Positions 53,932-64,000 of a stretch of 64,000 nt of DNA are shown in pieces. The notes under the pieces were generated by a model. The model was not told where the DNA came from. It saw only the letters and a list, made by a program, of their open reading frames with translations, and ran no database searches. Both the position numbers and the translations under genes were made by a program. The stretch spans positions 62,001 through 126,000 of the forward strand of contig NZ_BMTR01000019.1 in NCBI RefSeq assembly GCF_014649775.1. The letters are read 5' to 3'. How positions within the stretch are numbered: position 1 is the first letter of the stretch; the number at the start of each line of letters is the position of its first letter. The DNA comes from Streptomyces longisporoflavus (GTDB lineage: Bacteria > Actinomycetota > Actinomycetes > Streptomycetales > Streptomycetaceae).

Positions 53932-55086
53932 TCAAGCGGGCGCGGCGGCCAGGCGGCCGGGGTCGAAGAGCTCGATGGGGTGCTCGGTGGCGCCGTCGAG
54001 CGCCAGATCGGCGACGATCTCGCCGACGACCGGCACGAACTTGAAGCCGTGTCCGGAGAATCCGGCAGCGACGGTCACCGATCCGGGATGGGCCGGGTGG
54101 CGGGCGATGACGAAGTGTTCGTCGGGGGTGTTGGAGTACATGCAGGTGGCGGCCTTGAGGAACTGTCCGGGCAGGGACGGGACGTGGCGTGACATGTGCT
54201 CCGCCATCGCCGCGACCTCATGGTCGTGGACGGTGCGCTCGATGGTCTCCGGCGTGCAGGGCGTGCCCTTGCGGAAGAAGGCGACCTTGGCGCCGAGATC
54301 CGGGCCGTCGATGGCGGGGAAGCCGTAGACCTGTACGTCGTCGGCGTCCTCCCAGATGTAGATCGGGTGGTGCTGCGGCAGGAAGGGCCGCTCCCCGCCG
54401 GCCGGCCGGAACCAGTACATGACCTGCCGCTCGATGGTGAACGGCACCCCGATGTCGGTCAGGAGGCGCGGCGCCCAGGCGCCCGGGCAGATCACCAGCC
54501 GACGCGCGGTGTAGGTGTCCTCGGCGGTGTGCACGCGCACGCCGTCCCGGTACGGCTCCCAGCGCGTCATCGGCTCCTCGAAGTGCAGGTCGGCGCCCTG
54601 CTGGGTGGCGAGTTGCAGATGTGCGGCGACGGTGTTCTCGGGGCGGACGAGCCCGGCCCGCGCCTCGTACAGCGCCACCTCGTCGTCGCGCGGGCTGAGG
54701 GTGGGGAAGCGGCGGCGTATCTCCGGGGCGTCGAGGATCTCGTGGGGGAGGTCCCACTGCCGGGCGGAGAGCAGTGATCCGGAGACGGTGCGGCTGTCGG
54801 GGCGGCCGACCATCACGCCGCCGCACAGGGTGGCGATCTCGCGGCCGGTGTCGCGTTCCAGGCGTGCGTACAGTTCGTACGAGCGCAGGAGCAGCGGGAC
54901 GTAGGCCGGGTCCTCGAAGTAGGACTGGCGGGTGATGCGCGAACCTCCGTGACTGGAGCCGCGGTTGTGGACGGGCCCGAACTTCTCCAGGCCGAGGACG
55001 CGGGCGCCGCGGGCGGACAGGTGGTGGGCGGCGGCACTGCCCATGCCGCCGAGGCCGATCACGATCACGTCATGGGTGGGGGACAC
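53932..55086 (-). CDS. Monomeric sarcosine oxidase (SolA/MSOX type)
   Basis: The 384-residue flavoenzyme oxidises sarcosine to glycine, formaldehyde and hydrogen peroxide. It has the Rossmann motif [17 protein letters not shown]. It also has the cysteine of [13 protein letters not shown], the position of covalent FAD attachment in monomeric sarcosine oxidases. N-methyltryptophan oxidase is the close alternative, but the operon favours sarcosine. The GTG start has GGAGGA 6 bases upstream. Confidence 0.88.
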   Translation of the reverse strand: MSPTHDVIVIGLGGMGSAAAHHLSARGARVLGLEKFGPVHNRGSSHGGSRITRQSYFEDPAYVPLLLRSYELYARLERDTGREIATLCGGVMVGRPDSRTVSGSLLSARQWDLPHEILDAPEIRRRFPTLSPRDDEVALYEARAGLVRPENTVAAHLQLATQQGADLHFEEPMTRWEPYRDGVRVHTAEDTYTARRLVICPGAWAPRLLTDIGVPFTIERQVMYWFRPAGGERPFLPQHHPIYIWEDADDVQVYGFPAIDGPDLGAKVAFFRKGTPCTPETIERTVHDHEVAAMAEHMSRHVPSLPGQFLKAATCMYSNTPDEHFVIARHPAHPGSVTVAAGFSGHGFKFVPVVGEIVADLALDGATEHPIELFDPGRLAAAPA

Positions 55087-55160
55087 GAGGCTTCCTCCAG
55101 AACGGCGGCCGCTCGGCCGCCACGGGACTTTCTGACGCTGCGGAGAACCGGCAGACGTCC

Positions 55161-58789
<3,629 letters not shown>

Positions 58790-58807
58790 GGCCAGACTCC
58801 TCTGCTG

Positions 58808-58836
58808 TTGCGCACTGCACGACGGGTTGCGCTATG
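58808..58836. promoter_or_regulatory. Candidate IclR half-sites before mscR
   Basis: TTGCGC occurs at 58808 and 58827. The second is within GCGCTATG (58829-58836), the reverse of CATAGCGC, which recurs in the ferredoxin promoter at 60006-60013. They lie 19-47 bases before the mscR start. Confidence 0.4.
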
Positions 58837-59000
58837 AGAGACATAGTGGGAACGCCATCAAGAGGCCGTCAAGGGGTGGGAGTTAACCCTTGGCGAATCC
58901 CCTGGGCACGGCGAAACGCGGTCGACGCGCGACCGGGCCGGGGCTGGGGCCGGGGCGGGACGGGATGGGGAAAGGGCGCGTCGCGGGCCCGCGGAACGCG

Positions 59001-59038
59001 ACGAGGGCGGGACCAGGTTTCCCCGGTTCCGCCCTCGT
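59001..59038. terminator. Terminator hairpin after the IclR gene
   Basis: ACGAGGGCGG (59001-59010) pairs with CCGCCCTCGT (59029-59038) around an 18-nt loop. It lies 24 bases past the iclR stop and separates it from the mscR promoter downstream. Confidence 0.75.
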
Positions 59039-59061
59039 GTCCCGTGCGCGGTGACGCTACG

Positions 59062-59916
59062 TCAGAAGCCGTAGCCCATCCGCCGCGAGAGCTCGACGGC
59101 CGCGACGACGGTGCGCTTGGCGAGCTCGGTGAGACGGTCCTCGGTCAGGCGGTACACGGGCCCCGACGCGCTGAGCGCCCCGATCACCTTGCCGTCGTGC
59201 GCGCGCACCGGTGCGGCGACCGCGGCCAGGCCCACCTCCAGCTCCTCCACCGCGATGGCGAAGCCCTGGTCGACGACCGCCTCCAACTCGCCGCGCAGCG
59301 CCACCGTTCCCGTCACCGTGTGCTCCGTCAGGCGCGGCAGCGTCCGTGCGATCAGGCCCTCGCGCAGTGTGGTGGGCAGGTGCGCGAGGAGGATCTTGCC
59401 GCTGGAGGTGGCGTGCAGCGGGGTGCGCCTGCCGAGCCAGTTCTGCGCGGTCACGGAGGCGGGGCCGCGGGCCTGCATGATGTTGACCGCGGCGTCGTCG
59501 TCCAGGATCGCGATGTTGACCGTCTCGCCCAGCTCGTCGGCGAGATCGCGGCAGACGGGGCCGCCCTCCTGGGAGATGTCCAGGCGCACTGCCGCCGCCC
59601 CCGCGAGGCGCAGTACGCCGGCGCCCAGGAAGTACTTGCCGCGGTCCTTGGCCTGGCCCACGAGGCCGCGGTTCTCCAGGACGCCGAGCAGCCGGAACGC
59701 CGTCGACTTGTGCACCCCCAACTCGTCGGCGATCTCGGTGACCCCGGCTTCGCCGAGCCGGGCGAGTATCTCCAGGACGCTGACCGCGCGGTCCACGGAC
59801 TGGACGGAAGCCGGGGCCGCTTTCGGCTGCTTCTCGCGGGGTTCACCGGCCTGCTCCCCGGCCTGGCCTCCGCGCGGCTCCTCGTTCTGATCAGGCTGTT
59901 TCCGCGTGCCGGTCAT
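59062..59916 (-). CDS. IclR family regulator
   Basis: The 284-residue protein has a charged, disordered N-terminal tail (about 35 residues, rich in Gln/Glu/Gly), an IclR winged helix (AVSVLEILARLGEAGVTEIA, then HKSTAFRLLGVLENRGLV) and a C-terminal effector domain (LHATSSGKILLAHLP). It lies between the two halves of the betaine gene set and probably regulates both. A direct effector such as betaine or dimethylglycine is inferred. Confidence 0.9.
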   Translation of the reverse strand: MTGTRKQPDQNEEPRGGQAGEQAGEPREKQPKAAPASVQSVDRAVSVLEILARLGEAGVTEIADELGVHKSTAFRLLGVLENRGLVGQAKDRGKYFLGAGVLRLAGAAAVRLDISQEGGPVCRDLADELGETVNIAILDDDAAVNIMQARGPASVTAQNWLGRRTPLHATSSGKILLAHLPTTLREGLIARTLPRLTEHTVTGTVALRGELEAVVDQGFAIAVEELEVGLAAVAAPVRAHDGKVIGALSASGPVYRLTEDRLTELAKRTVVAAVELSRRMGYGF

Positions 59917-60000
59917 ATCTCAACTCTCACCACCTCGCGGCCCGTTGAAGCCGCATCTGCGGGAAGCCCTTGACGCGGCGGGCGTCCCGACCGGATTCTG

Positions 60001-60034
60001 TTGCGCATAGCGCTCCCTCGTGCGCCATGCGAAA
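60001..60034. promoter_or_regulatory. Imperfect inverted repeat, likely IclR operator
   Basis: TTGCGCATAGCGC (60001-60013) and GCGCCATGCGAAA (60022-60034) are inverted repeats matching at 11 of 13 positions, 8 bases apart. They sit in the iclR/ferredoxin divergent region. Confidence 0.55.
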
Positions 60035-60106
60035 CATCATGTTACCGAAGGGTCCTGAACCGAAAAGGTGTCAGGACCGGGCCGAGAGAGATCAAGAGGG
60101 GGGCCC

Positions 60107-60427
60107 ATGATTCCCGTCTGCCGCCTTGAAGACCTCCCCGCGGGCGAATCCGTCCGTGTCGAAACCACACCGCCCGTCGCGGTGTTCAACGCCGACGGCG
60201 AGATCTTCGCCATCGACGACACCTGCAGCCACCAGGACGCCTCGCTCTCCGAGGGCTGGCTCGAAGGATGCCTGGTCGAATGCCCGCTCCATGCCGCCTC
60301 CTTCGATCTCCGGACCGGACTGCCGACCTGTCTGCCCGCCCGCCGCGCCGTGCGCACCCACCGGGTGAGCGTCGACGACGGCACGATCCACGTCCACCTC
60401 GTGGCCGAGGAGGGTTCCGCCGCATGA
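60107..60427 (+). CDS. Rieske ferredoxin
   Basis: The 106-residue electron carrier binds one [2Fe-2S] cluster through CSHQDASL and CPLHAASFD. It matches the small ferredoxins of multicomponent dioxygenases. It should pass electrons from the adjacent reductase to the Rieske oxygenase at 52751-53878. ATG 60107 follows AGAGGGGGG. It overlaps the reductase gene by ATGA. Confidence 0.92.
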   Translation: MIPVCRLEDLPAGESVRVETTPPVAVFNADGEIFAIDDTCSHQDASLSEGWLEGCLVECPLHAASFDLRTGLPTCLPARRAVRTHRVSVDDGTIHVHLVAEEGSAA

Positions 60428-61581
60428 GGACCATCACCGTGGTGGGCGCCTCGCTCGCCGGGCTCTACGCGGCGCGCGAGCTGCGCGCCCGGGGGTACGA
60501 CGGGCGGCTCGTGATCATCGGCGACGAACCGCACCCACCGTACGACAGGCCGCCGCTGTCCAAGGACTTCCTCTCCGGCAAGGCCGGTGAGGACCAACTC
60601 GCCCTCTGCGACGACGAGGAGACGGACGAACTCGCCGTCGAGTGGCTGCTCGGGGTGCGCGCCCGCGGCCTGGACGCACGCGGCCGCAGCGTGCTCCTCG
60701 AGGACGGCCGGACCGTCGTGAGCGACGGGGTGGTCATCGCGACGGGAGCGTCCGCGCGCCGTCTGCCGGGACCCTCCCTTGCCGGGGTGCACACCCTGCG
60801 CACCCTGGACGACGCCCGCGCCCTGCGCACGGAACTGGCCGCGGGGCCACAGCGGGTCGTTGTGATCGGCGGCGGCTTCATCGGCGCAGAGACCGCCTCC
60901 TCGTGCGTGGCGCTGGGGCACGACGTGACGGTCGTCGAGGCCGCCCCGCTGCCGCTGCTCCCACAACTTGGCCCGGACATGGCGGCCGTGTGCGCCGCAC
61001 TGCACGCGCGCGGGGGAGCGGAGCTCGTGACGGGCACCGGTGTGGCCGCGCTGTACGGCGACGCGTCCGTGCGCGGGGTGGAACTGGCCGACGGCCGACT
61101 GCTGCCCGCCGATGTCGTCGTCGTGGGCATCGGTGCCGCCCCCAACACCGCCTGGCTCGCGGGCTCGACGCTCGCCCTGGACGACGGCGTGCTCTGCGAC
61201 GACGGCTGCGTCACCGGGCTCGCGCAAGTGGTCGCCGTGGGCGACGTGGCCCGTGTGGGCGCCGTGCGCGCCGAGCACTGGACGAGCGCCACCGAGCAAC
61301 CCCGCGTCGCCGTCGGCAACTTGCTGGCCGGCCGCACCGCCGAGACCGTGCGCCCGCTGCCGTACTTCTGGTCCGACCAGTACGGCTCCCGCATCCAGTT
61401 CGCGGGACGGCGACGGCACGACGACACCGTGCGCATCCTCGAAGGGTCGACCGAGGAAGGCAGCTTCCTCGCCGCCTACGAGCGCGAGGGGCACACCACG
61501 GCGGTCCTCGCGGTGAACCGGCCACGCCCCTTCACGCGGATGCGGCGCGGTCTGCCGGCGGCGGTGCCTGCCGCGGCCTGA
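60424..61581 (+). CDS. FAD-dependent ferredoxin reductase
   Basis: The 385-residue reductase has two dinucleotide folds: FAD at ITVVGASLAGLYAARELRAR and NAD(P)H at VVVIGGGFIGAETASSCVAL. It also has PPYDRPPLSKDFLSG and a C-terminal YFWSDQYGSRIQFAG, standard for dioxygenase ferredoxin reductases. It is coupled to the ferredoxin gene. The usual betaine system (GbcB) is a single reductase, so a separate ferredoxin plus reductase here is a variation. Confidence 0.93.
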   Translation: MRTITVVGASLAGLYAARELRARGYDGRLVIIGDEPHPPYDRPPLSKDFLSGKAGEDQLALCDDEETDELAVEWLLGVRARGLDARGRSVLLEDGRTVVSDGVVIATGASARRLPGPSLAGVHTLRTLDDARALRTELAAGPQRVVVIGGGFIGAETASSCVALGHDVTVVEAAPLPLLPQLGPDMAAVCAALHARGGAELVTGTGVAALYGDASVRGVELADGRLLPADVVVVGIGAAPNTAWLAGSTLALDDGVLCDDGCVTGLAQVVAVGDVARVGAVRAEHWTSATEQPRVAVGNLLAGRTAETVRPLPYFWSDQYGSRIQFAGRRRHDDTVRILEGSTEEGSFLAAYEREGHTTAVLAVNRPRPFTRMRRGLPAAVPAAA

Positions 61582-61626
61582 ACCCCGCGGCGCGTCTGCC
61601 CGGCGCGTGCTGCCGGAGCGCCGCGC

Positions 61627-62151
61627 CTAGGAGTGCGACAGCTGGCCCGTCCGTCCGCGCCGTCGTATGCGGTCCTCGCTCCGCTCCGCCGTCCTGGCCT
61701 GCCGGCGGGCCCGGCGCCGCTCGCGCCGCAGTTGACGTGCCGTGCTGCTGGGCACCGACACCACGCCGTGCCGCTGGTTCCACACCTGGCGGGTCACCCA
61801 CACGTCGAGGACGCCCCAGGTGGCGGCCACGGTGCTGGCCACGCTGCTGAGCACCATCGGGAAGGACAGCCAGGATCCGGCCATCGCGCACAGGAAAGCC
61901 GTCATCGCCTGTATCAGCGTCAGCGCCACGATGATCACGGCTCGCACCGCGGCCGTACGCACCGGATCGGGCAGGCGGCGCCTGCGCGCCGGCTCCTCGA
62001 CCCACAACTCCCTGTGTTCCTCGCCGAACCGGCTCCCGGACGCCTCGTGCTCATCCGTGATCGACCCTGTTCCCGGGGTTCCCCGGGTTTCCCGGGTTCT
62101 CTGGATCCCCTGGATCCCCCGGGTCCTCTGGCGCTCTGCCGTGCCCATCAA
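61627..62151 (-). CDS. Membrane protein with a repeated low-complexity N-terminus
   Basis: The 174-residue protein has two membrane helices (AVRAVIIVALTLIQAMTAFL; LSSVASTVAATWGVLDVW), flanked by a conserved-looking ELWVEEPARRRRLPDPVRTA and a very basic C-terminus. The first 30 residues are a degenerate repeat (RTRGIQGIQRTRETRGTPG) encoded by short near-repeats of GGATCC and CCCGGG blocks. That suggests recent expansion or a start further in. Function is unknown. Confidence 0.65.
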   Translation of the reverse strand: MMGTAERQRTRGIQGIQRTRETRGTPGTGSITDEHEASGSRFGEEHRELWVEEPARRRRLPDPVRTAAVRAVIIVALTLIQAMTAFLCAMAGSWLSFPMVLSSVASTVAATWGVLDVWVTRQVWNQRHGVVSVPSSTARQLRRERRRARRQARTAERSEDRIRRRGRTGQLSHS

Positions 62152-62588
62152 CTCGTCACTCCCCCGATGCCCTCGGGCCGTTCCACGCGACGTCGGCCGT
62201 TCCGACTCCCCAGTGGGTGCCCGGTATACGCGGCTTTACGCCACCTGGTGACGGCGTGCGGACCCCTCGTGCCCGCAGTTCCCGACTCCCGTACCGAATG
62301 ACGAACGAGAGGCCCGGAAGATTCCCGCCGGGTTCGGGAAAGCGAAGAGTTCCGGCCAACTGGGTCGATGGGCGGGAAGGAATGTGCTGAGTGGCATGTG
62401 CCACACGCGGGATGCAATCTCCCGAATTGAAGGGACAACTGGGGACGCTCGTTTTACGTCACGGCTGAAATCCGTCCGGACATGTCTTCGAGTTGCTCCT
62501 GGGTCAGTAGTAGGCTCACGCCGTTTGTTGACGCACATGTGTGCCCCCGGCCATAGCGCGGCCGCAGGGGGCCGATCTGGGGGAGGCC
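62152..62588. other. Intergenic region before the sensor kinase
   Basis: No gene is supported in these 437 bases. A weak promoter-like pair (TTGACG at 62528, CATAGC 18 bp on) and the 8-bp palindrome CACATGTG (62534-62541) lie about 50 bases before the kinase start. Confidence 0.5.
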
Positions 62589-64000
62589 ATGCGCTTTCGC
62601 GGGAAGTCCATCCGCCGGAAGATCGTGGCATTGCTGCTGGTGCCGCTCATTTCCCTCACAGCCATGTGGGGTTTCGCCACCTACCTCACGGGTCAGGCGG
62701 CCAAGGACCTCATCGATGTCTCCGATGTCGTCGACAGGATCGGCTATCCGATCGAGGACACCGCCAGGGTCGTCCAGCAGGAACGCCGCCAGACCCTTGT
62801 CTATCTCGCCGATCCCCGCGCCTCCGACGCGCTCGCGGCGCTGCGCCGCAGCCGCACGGCCACCGACGACATGGTCGCCAAGGTCGAGGAGAACGCGGCG
62901 CATTCAGAGGTGCGGGACGAGGTCACCGGGCAGTCCGCCGAGCGGCTCGCCTCGCTCCTCGACTCCTTCAAGGGGCTTGAGTCGCTGCGCCGTACGGTCG
63001 AGGAAGGCACGATCACCCGCGCGAGCGCGCTGAAGATGTACACGAAGCTGATCGACCCCTGCTACGGCTTCCTGACGACCCTGCACGCCCTGGACGACGT
63101 GCAGATGGACCAGCAGGGCCGGGCGCTCGTCGGCGTGACCCGCGCACGTGAACTGCTCTCCCGCGAGGACGCGCTGCTCGGCTCCGCACTGGTCGCGCGC
63201 CGGCTCACCAAGACCGAGATCCGGGAGATCTCCGACCTCAGGGCCCAGCGCACGCTGCTCTACGAGGACAGCCTCGCGCTGCTGCCCGCCGACGAGCGCG
63301 CCAGCTACGAGCGCTACTGGAACGGCGCCCAGACCACGGAGTTGAGGGCCGCCGAGAAGGCCGTCGTCGAATCCGCGCCCGGCGCCCCGCGCGCCGTCAC
63401 CTCGGCGCGCTGGGACGCCGCGGCGGGCAAGGCGCTCAAGGACCTCGCCGAGCGCGACAAGGCGGCGGGCGACCGCTACCAGGACCGCGTCGAACCGGTG
63501 GCCGTCGGCGTCATCGTGCGTGTCGTCGTGGCCGGGGTGTTCGGCCTGCTCGCCCTGCTGTTCTCGGTCTTCATGTCCGTACGCATCGGCAGCAGCCTCA
63601 TCCGCGACCTGCGCCGCATGCGCCTGGAGGCCCACGAGGCGTCCGGCGTCCGGCTGCCCGGCGTGCTGCGCCGCCTGGCCGCGGGCGAACAGGTCGACGT
63701 GGAGACCGAGGCGCCGCGTCTGACGTACGAGAAGGACGAGATCGGCCAGGTCGGCCAGGCCCTGAACACCCTGCAGCGCGCCGCGGTCGAGGCCGCCGTC
63801 AAACAGGCCGACCTGCGCCGCGGCGTCTCCGAGGTGTTCGTCAACCTCGCCCGCCGCAGCCAGGTGCTCCTGCACAAGCAGCTCACCCTGCTCGACACGA
63901 TGGAGCGCAGGACCGAGGACACCGACGAACTCGCCGACCTCTTCCGCCTCGACCACCTCACGACCCGCATGCGGCGGCACGCCGAGGGCCTGGTGATCCT
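62589..64000 (+). CDS. Sensor histidine kinase, CvnA-like (NIT-HAMP), 3' truncated by window
   Basis: The frame is open from ATG 62589 to the window end (470 codons seen). The order is a membrane helix (IRRKIVALLLVPLISLTAMW), an extracytoplasmic NIT-type sensing region (about 40-310), a second helix (VIVRVVVAGVFGLLALLFSV), HAMP (about 340-410) and the start of the kinase core with FRLDHLTTRMRRHAEGL. Such kinases head the conservon operons of Streptomyces, followed by roadblock, DUF742 and GTPase genes, which would lie past the window. GGGAGG precedes the start. Confidence 0.88.
   Translation, partial: MRFRGKSIRRKIVALLLVPLISLTAMWGFATYLTGQAAKDLIDVSDVVDRIGYPIEDTARVVQQERRQTLVYLADPRASDALAALRRSRTATDDMVAKVEENAAHSEVRDEVTGQSAERLASLLDSFKGLESLRRTVEEGTITRASALKMYTKLIDPCYGFLTTLHALDDVQMDQQGRALVGVTRARELLSREDALLGSALVARRLTKTEIREISDLRAQRTLLYEDSLALLPADERASYERYWNGAQTTELRAAEKAVVESAPGAPRAVTSARWDAAAGKALKDLAERDKAAGDRYQDRVEPVAVGVIVRVVVAGVFGLLALLFSVFMSVRIGSSLIRDLRRMRLEAHEASGVRLPGVLRRLAAGEQVDVETEAPRLTYEKDEIGQVGQALNTLQRAAVEAAVKQADLRRGVSEVFVNLARRSQVLLHKQLTLLDTMERRTEDTDELADLFRLDHLTTRMRRHAEGLVI

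Overview
The window is a stretch of Streptomyces-type actinobacterial chromosome. The evidence is very high G+C with strong third-position GC bias, an RbpA gene, a SmeA/SffA sporulation pair, a mycothiol-dependent formaldehyde dehydrogenase, a GH18 chitinase with twin direct repeats in its promoter, and only one in-frame TTA codon found in about 64 kb. From memory, much of the gene order from the riboflavin operon to SffA resembles the S. coelicolor SCO1443-SCO1415 neighbourhood. No alignment was run. I saw no tRNA, rRNA, insertion sequence, CRISPR array or prophage.

Layout. 1-5011: the 3' end of a ROK gene, then an FMN riboswitch and the riboflavin operon ribD-ribE-ribM-ribBA-ribH. 5047-9425: hisE-hisG, a PH-domain membrane protein and two CNNM/CBS membrane proteins. 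9474-23443: an EccA-like AAA ATPase, a uridine-kinase-like protein, a secreted C39-type peptidase, an M1 metallopeptidase, a small membrane protein, a TetR regulator, a chitinase, an acyl-CoA dehydrogenase, and a lipocalin-like/phosphotransferase gene pair. 23643-31541: an Lrp regulator, an amidohydrolase, ppm1, fxsA, rbpA with a sigma-R promoter, a UMF1-type MFS protein, a GDPD and a YczE-like protein. 31641-40025: a MocR regulator, sffA-smeA, ankyrin and HEAT proteins, and two GT4 glycosyltransferases.

40099-45377 is a 5-oxoproline module. It holds pxpABC, a DUF1445 protein and an MFS transporter, divergent from a GntR regulator, with a perfect 17-bp palindrome between them. 45469-52734 holds three same-strand genes that look like a MukBEF/JetABC-type condensin: a kleisin-like protein, a KITE-like protein and a 1570-residue SMC-like ATPase. 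No JetD nuclease gene is beside them. This is the least explained system in the window and the best candidate for something new.

52751-61581 encodes a complete glycine-betaine demethylation route: a Rieske oxygenase, dimethylglycine oxidase, sarcosine oxidase and mycothiol-dependent formaldehyde dehydrogenase, plus a divergent ferredoxin and ferredoxin reductase and an IclR regulator. The window ends in a CvnA-like NIT/HAMP sensor kinase.

A recurring oddity is short tandem duplications that span or abut stop codons. They occur at the ends of at least six genes, with periods of 13, 14, 14, 17, 23 and 31 bp. None is a multiple of three, so copies that carry the stop place it in other reading frames.
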